Of a stretch of 33,577 bases of DNA, positions 27,286-33,577 are shown one piece after another (position 1 is the stretch's first letter; each line of letters starts with the position of its first letter). The stretch is from positions 1 through 33,577 of the forward strand of contig NZ_VANU01000009.1 in the NCBI RefSeq assembly GCF_005771535.1. The letters run 5' to 3'. A model generated the notes under the pieces. It made no database searches. It was given only the letters and a program-made list of their open reading frames with translations, and had not been told where the DNA came from. Origin of the DNA: Arcobacter arenosus (GTDB taxonomy: Bacteria > Campylobacterota > Campylobacteria > Campylobacterales > Arcobacteraceae). Position numbers and translations under genes: made by a program.

Positions 27286-29100
27286 ATGGAAAAAGCTATA
27301 GAAATTTTAAAGAACAATAATCTTTTAAAAATTATTGATGATGAACTTGATATTTATCTTGAGATTCCACATATTGCATATATTGAAGTAAAAAGAGCTG
27401 ACTCTAAAGCGATTCTTTTTACAAATGTGGTTGATAGAAAAAACAATAAAAAATTTGATGTACCAGTATTAATGAATGTATTTTGTAATGAGAAAGCAGT
27501 AAAACTATTTATAGGTGATGGAGATAAAATTGGAGACGAAATAGAGTCCCTACTTAAAATGAAACCACCTACTACATTTAGTGAAAAACTTTCAACTTTT
27601 GGGAAGTTGTTTGCATTAAAAAATGTAATTCCAAAAAAATTAAAAGGTAAAGGGGAGTGTCAAGAGCTTATAAAACTTGGAAAAGATGCTAAACTTTCTG
27701 ATTTACCTATATTAACAACTTGGGAGCAAGATGGAGGTCCTTTTATTACCATGGGACAAGTTTATACTACTTCATTAAATGGTGAAATGAAAAATCTTGG
27801 TATGTATAGACTTCAAGTTTATGATGACCATACTTTAGGTATGCATTGGCAGATTCATAAAGATTCTAATCACTTTTTCCATGAATATAAAAAAGCTGGT
27901 AAAAAAATGCCAGTCTCTATTGGTATAGGTGGTGATCCAATGTATATTTGGTGTGGACAAGCACCTCTTCCTATTGGTGTATTTGAATTAATGCTTTATG
28001 GGTTTGTAAAAGGTAAAAATGCACAACTTGTAAAATCTGTTACAAATGATATTTATATTCCAAAAGATAATGATTATGTAATAGAAGGTTTTGTTGATAC
28101 CTCAAAAATGAGAATAGAAGGACCTTTTGGTGATCATACTGGGTATTATACTTTAGAAGAGGAATATCCTTTTATGGAAGTAACAGCAATTACAAGTAAG
28201 GCAAAACCTACGTACTTAGCAACAGTTGTTGGGAAACCACCTTTGGAAGACAAATATATGGGGCATGCAACTGAAAGAATATTCCTTCCGCTTTTAAAAA
28301 CAACAGCTCCTGATTTAATAGATTATTATATGCCTGAAAATGGTGTTTTTCATAATCTAATTTTAGCAAAAATTAAAACTTTATATCCTGGACACGCTCA
28401 ACAAATGATGCACGCATTTTGGGGAGTAGGGCAAATGAGTTTTGTTAAACATGCAATTTTTGTAAATGAAGATGCTCCTGATTTAACAGACCATGATGCA
28501 ATATGCAAACATATTTTAAATAGAATTGATATTGATGAGTTGTTAATTACTAGAGGTGTAGTTGATGCCCTTGATCATAGTTCACCTAAATTTGCAGTTG
28601 GTGGAAAACTTGGATTAGATTGTACAGGGGATGAAATTGATGAATTGGGAATTACAGTTTTAGAAGATAATGAATTATTAGAAAAGATGCAAGAAATATC
28701 TTCTGATGTAAAAAATTTAAAACAATACTATAAAGATACAAAAAATCCAGTTACTGTTATTACTGTTGAAAAAAATAGAAGTCAAAAATATCTTTTTGAA
28801 GATTTAAAACCATTATATGATAATTTAAAAATATTAGTAATTGTTGATGATGCTAATCAAAATGATGTAGAAAATCCATATATGTTAATTTGGAGAGTTG
28901 TAAATAATATTGATTCAAATAGAGATATTTATATTGATTTAAATACTATTTGTGTTGATGGTACAAATAAAAATGCACATGATAATTTTAAAAGAAGATG
29001 GCCAGATGATGTTGATTGTTCAAAAGAAGTTATTGATTCTTTAAGACAAAGAGGTATTCTAGATATATCAGATGAATTTATAAAAAAATTCCAATTATAA
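27286..29100 (+). CDS. UbiD-family decarboxylase, menaquinone-biosynthesis type
   Basis: 604 residues, the length of the UbiD-like enzymes found in organisms with the futalosine pathway (Helicobacter HP1476 group). UbiD enzymes remove a carboxylate from an aromatic ring with prenylated FMN made by a UbiX partner, which is not in this window. The expected acid/base triad is visible: R175 in MYRLQVYDD, E278 and D283 in EGPFGDHTGYY. HWQIHKD and GIGGDPMYIW are further family marks. The probable substrate is a dihydroxynaphthoate of the menaquinone route, which is consistent with the menaquinol-type FrdC nearby; this is inference. It is single, divergent from the aminotransferase, and ends at a terminator-like hairpin (29103-29126). 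Confidence 0.88.
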   Translation: MEKAIEILKNNNLLKIIDDELDIYLEIPHIAYIEVKRADSKAILFTNVVDRKNNKKFDVPVLMNVFCNEKAVKLFIGDGDKIGDEIESLLKMKPPTTFSEKLSTFGKLFALKNVIPKKLKGKGECQELIKLGKDAKLSDLPILTTWEQDGGPFITMGQVYTTSLNGEMKNLGMYRLQVYDDHTLGMHWQIHKDSNHFFHEYKKAGKKMPVSIGIGGDPMYIWCGQAPLPIGVFELMLYGFVKGKNAQLVKSVTNDIYIPKDNDYVIEGFVDTSKMRIEGPFGDHTGYYTLEEEYPFMEVTAITSKAKPTYLATVVGKPPLEDKYMGHATERIFLPLLKTTAPDLIDYYMPENGVFHNLILAKIKTLYPGHAQQMMHAFWGVGQMSFVKHAIFVNEDAPDLTDHDAICKHILNRIDIDELLITRGVVDALDHSSPKFAVGGKLGLDCTGDEIDELGITVLEDNELLEKMQEISSDVKNLKQYYKDTKNPVTVITVEKNRSQKYLFEDLKPLYDNLKILVIVDDANQNDVENPYMLIWRVVNNIDSNRDIYIDLNTICVDGTNKNAHDNFKRRWPDDVDCSKEVIDSLRQRGILDISDEFIKKFQL

Positions 29101-29102
29101 TA

Positions 29103-29126
29103 GTTAAGGTATTTTATTACCTTAAC
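29103..29126. terminator. Terminator hairpin between converging genes
   Basis: GTTAAGGTA (29103-29111) pairs exactly with TACCTTAAC (29118-29126) around a TTTTAT loop. On the plus strand TTGATTTTTT follows, a usable T tract for ending the UbiD-type transcript. The minus-strand tail is poorer. The stem overlaps the stop codon of the converging gene. The gap between the genes is only 21 bases. Confidence 0.7.
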
Positions 29127-30891
29127 TTGATTTTTTCATCTCTCTTTTTAATCTAAAACTATAGATAAGTAACAATATAATAATCAATACCAAAGGAAAA
29201 ATAAACTTTAATATAAAAGTGTAGTCAACTTGGTCTTGATATACAATTGAATAGTATTTATTATTAATCTCTTGTCTCTCTTCATCACTTATTAAAGCAA
29301 TAGATTCATTTAGTAGCTTTAATAGTTTTTTATTCCCATTATTTACTACAAGTTTTAATTCAAAATCAATATCTACAGTTCCAGAAATTTTTATTTTTTG
29401 ATAATCTTTTTTTGAAATCACATATGCAATTGCTGGAACTTTTGCTATTACTGCATAAACTTTATCTTCATTTAAATATTTTATAGCCTTATTTAAATCA
29501 TCAATTTTTACAAAATCAATATCTGGATAAAGCTTTTTGATTTGTTCATAATATAATGCATTTTTTGCTATTGCAATTTTTTTGTTTTTTATTTCATTTA
29601 AGTCTGAAATATATGGCTTGTTAAATTTTGTTGCAATACCAATTTTTAATTGTGCTATTGGAATAGTTTCAAGTAGTTTTGATTTTTTGTCATGCTTACT
29701 AAAACTATATTTAACATGATTTGGGTTTTTCTCAATCTTACTAATTGCTTCTTTTATGTCATGGACTATTAATGTACTTGCAGTGTTTGTACTAAGTTTT
29801 TTATTTATAAGTTTCCAATAATCTATTTCAATACCTGAGATTTTATTATCAATCATCATAGTAAAAGGTGGATAGTTATTATTAGTAACTAAAGTTAAAG
29901 GATTTTCCTTTAAAAAATTATCAACTTTTTTTGTTTTTAATATTTGATTTGGTGAATAGATAAAATTTTCAAGATAGTATGATTTATTTGTAGTTCCTAA
30001 AAGAAGATATAATCTTTTTATCTCTTCAATCTTTTTTTTATCAAAAGTACCTAATAAACCCTCATCGTATTTTGCTAATTTTTTTAAAATTTGACCTTCA
30101 TATATTAAAGATTCTAAACTTTTATTTTGGGTATTATATTTATCAAAAATTAGTTTTGCTGTCTCTTCAATATTTTCAAAGGCATATTTCCAACCTTTTA
30201 ATGTAGCATTATAGACTTTTTTTACTCTAAGTGGATTTTGGTCTAGCTCTGTTTTTGAGGTATAAAATATACCTCCATAAAAATCAAAGCCATAATCACT
30301 TGGATTGTGAATAACAAAGTCTATATTTTTTTCTTTTAAAATAAATGGCTCATTTGAAAGGTAAGAAGCCATTGCATCTGTTTTTCCATTAATCAAATCT
30401 TCAAGTTTAAAAGAGTGTTTTTGAAAATTTATATTATCTAAAGATACCCCTTGTGAGATAATCATTGAATTAATACTTGCTGCAAGTTTAGCATCAGTAG
30501 TAATCATGATTTTTTTATTTTTTAAATCTTTTGGTGAAAAAATATTTGATTTTTTTAACGAGATTAACACCATTGGTGAATTTTGATATATAGCAGATAA
30601 AAAAACTATATCCTTTCCCTCTAGTTTATCTACAATAAGGGATGATTTCCCTACAGCATATTCTATTTTTTTATTTAATAAATCATCTAAAATATTTATA
30701 TTGTAGTCAAACTCTTTTATCTTCACATCTAAGTTTTCATTTTCATAAAAACCTTTTTCTTTTGCAATATAATATCCAGCAAATTGAAATTGATGTAGCC
30801 AGTCTAATTGTATAGTTACTTTATCTAATGTTTTAGAATACAAGTTTGCCATAAGTATTAATAGTATTGTTATTATTTTTAGAATTTTCAT
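29122..30891 (-). CDS. Membrane-anchored protein with two periplasmic binding domains and no output domain
   Basis: 589 residues. A signal sequence (1-19) precedes an NMT1/THI5-type binding domain (about 24-240; DWLHQFQFAGYYIAKEKGFY is its mark). A second, type-3 solute-binding domain (about 330-555) starts at LVTNNNYPPFTMM and has GIEIDYWKLI. One membrane helix (559-579) and a ten-residue basic tail (RLKREMKKSS) end the protein. In many Campylobacterota this double-sensor layout sits in front of a histidine kinase or GGDEF domain; here the protein stops just after the helix. Downstream is a convergent gene, so no lost output domain is nearby. It may work as a binding protein or ligand-responsive partner of another protein. 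A TATAAT box at 30898-30903 is only about 7 bases from the ATG and no ribosome site is seen, so the message could be leaderless. Confidence 0.85.
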   Translation of the reverse strand: MKILKIITILLILMANLYSKTLDKVTIQLDWLHQFQFAGYYIAKEKGFYENENLDVKIKEFDYNINILDDLLNKKIEYAVGKSSLIVDKLEGKDIVFLSAIYQNSPMVLISLKKSNIFSPKDLKNKKIMITTDAKLAASINSMIISQGVSLDNINFQKHSFKLEDLINGKTDAMASYLSNEPFILKEKNIDFVIHNPSDYGFDFYGGIFYTSKTELDQNPLRVKKVYNATLKGWKYAFENIEETAKLIFDKYNTQNKSLESLIYEGQILKKLAKYDEGLLGTFDKKKIEEIKRLYLLLGTTNKSYYLENFIYSPNQILKTKKVDNFLKENPLTLVTNNNYPPFTMMIDNKISGIEIDYWKLINKKLSTNTASTLIVHDIKEAISKIEKNPNHVKYSFSKHDKKSKLLETIPIAQLKIGIATKFNKPYISDLNEIKNKKIAIAKNALYYEQIKKLYPDIDFVKIDDLNKAIKYLNEDKVYAVIAKVPAIAYVISKKDYQKIKISGTVDIDFELKLVVNNGNKKLLKLLNESIALISDEERQEINNKYYSIVYQDQVDYTFILKFIFPLVLIIILLLIYSFRLKREMKKSS

Positions 30892-30972
30892 AATAAAATT
30901 ATATCTTAATTAATTGAAGATAGATTTACAGTTTTGTTACTTTTTTTAAAAAATACATTTTAATGTTAATAT

Positions 30973-30981
30973 TGATATAAT
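30973..30981 (+). promoter_or_regulatory. Extended -10 promoter for the amidotransferase/GT39-like/prepilin trio
   Basis: TGATATAAT is a perfect extended -10 box (TGnTATAAT). It predicts a start near 30988 and a leader of about 40 bases before the ATG at 31028, which is preceded by AGAGGA. The 136-base divergent gap also holds TATAAT for the opposite gene (30898-30903). No consensus -35 is visible. Confidence 0.55.
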
Positions 30982-31027
30982 ATCGTCTTAAATATAGAAT
31001 GTATTTTCTAATAGAGGAATATAATAG

Positions 31028-31597
31028 ATGATTCTAATGATTGATAATTATGATTCATTCACTTACAATATTGTTCAGTATTGCCTAGAATTAGGTGCTG
31101 ATTTAAAAGTAATTAGAAATGATGAATTAAGTGTAGAAGAGATAGAAGCTTTAAACCCTGAAAAGATAATTATATCTCCAGGACCTGCAACTCCTGATGA
31201 TGCAGGTATTTGTTTAGACGTAATAAAGCATTTTGCTGATAAAAAACCAATATTTGGTATTTGTTTAGGTCATCAAAGTATTGCTCAGGTTTTTGGTGGA
31301 GAAGTAATTAAAGCAGATAATATGATGCATGGTAAAACTTCTAAAATGAAAAGGGTTAAAGAAACAAAAATTTTTGATACTCTTCCCGATGAATTTACTC
31401 AAACTAGATATCATTCTTTAACAGTAAAAAAAGAGAATTTACCTGAAATTATTATACCAACATCATATAGTATGGATGATAATGAGATTATGTCTTTAGA
31501 GATTAAAGATAAACAAGTTTATGGAGTTCAATTTCACCCTGAATCAATTATGAGTGAGTATGGATTTAAAATAATAGATAATTTCTTAAAATTATGA
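31028..31597 (+). CDS. Glutamine amidotransferase of anthranilate / aminodeoxychorismate synthase (TrpG/PabA)
   Basis: 189 residues, class I glutamine amidotransferase. The catalytic triad is C79 (FGICLGHQS), H170 and E172 (QFHPES). The N-terminus MILMIDNYDSFTYNIVQY and oxyanion motif SPGPATPDDAG are typical of TrpG/PabA. It supplies ammonia from glutamine to chorismate-using partners (TrpE for tryptophan, PabB for folate). Neither partner is here, so tryptophan or folate use cannot be decided, and one protein often serves both. It is the first gene of an overlapping trio: its stop overlaps the next ATG by four bases. Confidence 0.94.
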   Translation: MILMIDNYDSFTYNIVQYCLELGADLKVIRNDELSVEEIEALNPEKIIISPGPATPDDAGICLDVIKHFADKKPIFGICLGHQSIAQVFGGEVIKADNMMHGKTSKMKRVKETKIFDTLPDEFTQTRYHSLTVKKENLPEIIIPTSYSMDDNEIMSLEIKDKQVYGVQFHPESIMSEYGFKIIDNFLKL

Positions 31598-32793
31598 GTT
31601 TAAACGATAATAGTTACAAAAATATTTTTTATACGCTTTTTTTTGTAGTACTATTATCTTTATTTTATAGTGCTAACTCTATGAGTATCTCATATGGTGA
31701 AGCACTAAATGTATTTAAAAACACCTCTTTATTAACTATTTTAACAAATTCTTCTATATACATTTTTGGACAAAATGATATTGCATTAAGATTGCCATTT
31801 ATATTGTTTTATCTATTATGCTTATTATTGATGTTTTATTTAAGTAAAGATTTTTTCAAAAAACAAAGTGATAGATATATATCTTTGAGCATTTTTATGA
31901 TACTTCCAGGTTTGATAAGTGCTTCTTTATTGGTAAATAGTGCAATTGTAGTTACTTTTTTAGTTTTATTATATGTTTTATATTACCAAAAATTAAAAAA
32001 ACATTCTTATGCTTTATTGGTTCTTTTTTTATTTGTTGATAATTCCTTTGCCATTTTATATTTAGCACTATTTTTCTTTTCTCTAAGACATAAAGACAAA
32101 AAATTATTAATAATTAGTTTAGTGTTATTTATTATATCAATGAGTATTTACGGATTTGATTCATCTGGAAAACCAAGAGGTTTCTTAGTTGACACCTTTG
32201 CAATTTATGCAACAATATTTTCTCCCTTACTTTTTATATATTTTTTTTATACAGTTTATAGAAGTGGTATAAAAAGAGAAAGAGGACTTATTTGGTACAT
32301 AGCAACGACATCATTAATATTTTCTTTTATATTATCATTTAGACAAAGAATTAATATTGAAGATTATGCACCTTATGTTGTAATTTTTTTACCTTACATG
32401 GTAAGAACTTTTTTACATACTATTAGAGTTAGACTTCCGCAGTTTAGAAATAAATATTATATTATTAGTAGTTTGGTATTAATTGTTCTTTTTACAAATC
32501 TTTTTTTTACAATTGTTAATAAGCCATTATATATGTTAGTTGAAGATCCTAAAAAACATTTTATTTATAAATATGATTATGTAAAACAATTAGCATTGAA
32601 TTTAAAAGAGAACAATATTAATAATATCTATACTGATGATGAGAAATTATCTCTTAGATTAAAATTTTATAATATCAATTCTGGGGATGAATTTTATCTT
32701 ACTACAAAAGAGTTAAAAATATATGATTATAAATTTGATATAAAATATTATGGAAAAATTATCTACACTGCATATATTATAAAAAAGATATGA
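31594..32793 (+). CDS. GT39-like polytopic membrane protein (possible GT-C glycosyltransferase)
   Basis: 399 residues with about nine or ten hydrophobic segments and a soluble C-terminal domain (about 320-399). The first loop plus helix pattern (SYGEALNVF at 33-41, then FGQNDIALRLPFILFYLLCL) matches the ArnT/PMT (GT39) layout, in which a DE pair in the first loop is catalytic. Here the pair is GE (G35-E36), so the aspartate is absent. The periplasmic domain after it is shorter than in ArnT. GT-C enzymes transfer sugars from polyprenyl-phosphate donors to lipids or proteins. It may be degenerate, act on an unusual substrate, or be a structural relative only. It overlaps both neighbours by four bases (ATGA). 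Confidence 0.72.
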   Translation: MSLNDNSYKNIFYTLFFVVLLSLFYSANSMSISYGEALNVFKNTSLLTILTNSSIYIFGQNDIALRLPFILFYLLCLLLMFYLSKDFFKKQSDRYISLSIFMILPGLISASLLVNSAIVVTFLVLLYVLYYQKLKKHSYALLVLFLFVDNSFAILYLALFFFSLRHKDKKLLIISLVLFIISMSIYGFDSSGKPRGFLVDTFAIYATIFSPLLFIYFFYTVYRSGIKRERGLIWYIATTSLIFSFILSFRQRINIEDYAPYVVIFLPYMVRTFLHTIRVRLPQFRNKYYIISSLVLIVLFTNLFFTIVNKPLYMLVEDPKKHFIYKYDYVKQLALNLKENNINNIYTDDEKLSLRLKFYNINSGDEFYLTTKELKIYDYKFDIKYYGKIIYTAYIIKKI

Positions 32794-33413
32794 AAAAAAG
32801 TTTCACTTTATTTGAATTGTTAATAGTAATAGCAATTTTAATAATAGTATCAACTTTTACTATATACAAATATGAAGATAACAATTTAGAAAAAGCAACA
32901 AATAGATTAGTTTTATATTTAAAAGAGCTCAGGTATCAAGCTTTAATTGATTCAAAAAGAGATAATGATGAATTGTTTTGGCATAAAAAAAGATGGAGCT
33001 TAAAGTTTTTAAACTGTAATAAAAATGTTGGTGGTATCTATTATGTTATATATAGCGATACAAATATGACTGGTCATCCAGGTTTAGAGGAGAGTTTATC
33101 TGATCCTTTAACAAATAAAAAAATCTACTCAACTAATAAATGTGAATATAGACCAAATACAAGTAAATATGTTTTATTAACAAAAGAGTTTGGTATTGAT
33201 GAGGTTAATGTTAGTTGTAATAATACTAGCTCAATTGGACAAATTTCCTTTGGAGATGATGGAAATGTATATACAAAATTAAGTAATTTTGAAAATTCAG
33301 AAAATGAGTATAAACTAGAAAATATATGTACTGTTGAGTTAAAATCCCTAAAAGAAGGGACTTCTTCTATTGTAATAGAATCTAATACAGGCTTTATTTC
33401 AAGAAATAAATAG
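32790..33413 (+). CDS. Prepilin-type protein (type IV pilin-like or pseudopilin)
   Basis: 207 residues. A class III signal is evident: MKKS followed by FTLFELLIVIAILIIV, the hydrophobic helix with E at mature position 5. The residue before the cleavage site is Ser, where Gly or Ala is usual. The remainder is globular with four cysteines (in NCNKN, NKCEY, VSCNN and NICTVE contexts), able to form one or two disulfides. No other pilus gene is in the window, so it may be a minor pseudopilin serving a system encoded elsewhere. Its ATG overlaps the GT39-like gene by four bases, which suggests coupled expression. No clear terminator follows before the rRNA promoter. Confidence 0.82.
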   Translation: MKKSFTLFELLIVIAILIIVSTFTIYKYEDNNLEKATNRLVLYLKELRYQALIDSKRDNDELFWHKKRWSLKFLNCNKNVGGIYYVIYSDTNMTGHPGLEESLSDPLTNKKIYSTNKCEYRPNTSKYVLLTKEFGIDEVNVSCNNTSSIGQISFGDDGNVYTKLSNFENSENEYKLENICTVELKSLKEGTSSIVIESNTGFISRNK

Positions 33414-33461
33414 ATAAAAAGCAGGAATTTCAAAATTTAAGCTACATTTTAGAAAAAACTC

Positions 33462-33497
33462 TTGACAAGGGGTAAAAATTCTATTATAATTCCCGTC
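33462..33497 (+). promoter_or_regulatory. Strong sigma-70-type promoter of an rRNA operon
   Basis: TTGACA (33462-33467) and TATAAT (33485-33490) both match the consensus exactly with a 17-base spacer. The bases after -10, TCCCGTCC, form a GC-rich discriminator, the mark of stringently controlled (ppGpp-sensitive) rRNA promoters. The upstream 33425-33460 is A/T-rich and could serve as an UP element. The start is predicted near 33497. This is the clearest promoter in the window. Confidence 0.88.
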
Positions 33498-33513
33498 CAA
33501 TTTGAGTGACACA

Positions 33514-33577
33514 CTTAACGAAAAGAAGTTAAGAGTATCGATTCAAACGTTCTTTAACAATAAAAGGTTTGTTAAGA
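33514..33577 (+). other. rRNA operon leader with boxB-like hairpin and boxA antitermination signal
   Basis: CTTAAC (33514-33519) and GTTAAG (33528-33533) form a small hairpin in the boxB position. CGTTCTTTAACAA (33548-33560) matches boxA of bacterial rrn leaders (E. coli has TGCTCTTTAACAA), which binds NusB/NusE to prevent premature termination. The window ends in the leader, and the 16S rRNA gene itself is not inside it. Its presence just downstream is inferred. Confidence 0.82.

Noticed and set aside
29122-30891. Thiamine-precursor transporter binding protein (ThiY-like)
   Set aside because: The second binding domain, the C-terminal membrane helix and the lack of ABC transporter genes do not fit a simple transporter binding protein.
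33125-33433. 102-codon open frame on the minus strand against the prepilin gene
   Set aside because: It lies opposite a clear prepilin gene, has no ribosome site and no recognisable domain; a shadow of the coding strand.
1-33577. CRISPR array, tRNA genes, insertion sequences or prophage
   Set aside because: No regularly spaced repeats, cloverleaf-like sequences, transposase or phage genes were seen on either strand.

Overview
The window is AT-rich bacterial chromosome that most resembles the Campylobacterota, probably the Arcobacteraceae (Arcobacter and relatives). The basis is: a Wolinella-type frdCAB fumarate reductase whose active-site and haem ligands can be placed at nearly Wolinella numbering; a paired dynamin-like GTPase locus like the one known from Campylobacter jejuni; a UbiD-family decarboxylase of the type tied to menaquinone (futalosine) biosynthesis; and a full NADH-type complex I with NuoE and NuoF, which Campylobacter and Helicobacter lack. 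No database search was run, so the genus is an inference.

Layout from left to right. Positions 1-1797 (minus) hold an acetolactate-synthase-like ThDP enzyme followed by the first 39 codons of an aldehyde dehydrogenase. Positions 2003-7456 (minus) hold a translationally coupled pair of dynamin-like GTPases and, downstream, a polytopic membrane protein whose ribosome site lies in a hairpin. Positions 7671-11190 (minus) are frdC-frdA-frdB, ending in a 28-bp perfect palindrome and a terminator. Positions 11412-25900 (minus) are one 14-gene operon, nuoA-B-CD-E-F-gltA-G-H-I-J-K-L-M-N, with overlaps or tiny gaps throughout and citrate synthase placed between nuoF and nuoG. Positions 26032-27201 (minus) encode a MalY/PatB-type PLP enzyme, and 27286-29100 (plus) the UbiD-type decarboxylase. 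Positions 29122-30891 (minus) encode a two-domain periplasmic binding protein with one membrane anchor and no output domain. Positions 31028-33413 (plus) are an overlapping trio: glutamine amidotransferase (TrpG/PabA), GT39-like membrane protein, prepilin-like protein. The last 120 bases are a strong promoter and leader of an rRNA operon (consensus -35/-10, GC-rich discriminator, boxB-like hairpin, boxA); the 16S gene should start just outside the window.

Functionally, the centre is a respiratory block. Complex I oxidises NADH and reduces quinone; FrdCAB links the quinone pool to succinate/fumarate; citrate synthase feeds the TCA cycle that makes the NADH; the UbiD-type enzyme probably helps make the menaquinone. 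Unusual points are a NuoG of only 478 residues that keeps all its Fe-S ligands, a NuoH about 90 residues longer than usual with extra hydrophobic segments, the embedded gltA, the sensor-like protein without output, and several regulatory-looking palindromes and repeats. I see no phage, IS element, CRISPR array, tRNA or clear defence island. Most of this is coherent core metabolism, and I found no convincing wholly new system; the dynamin/membrane-protein locus and the complex I variant are the best candidates for closer study. No gene-free stretch exceeds 300 bases.
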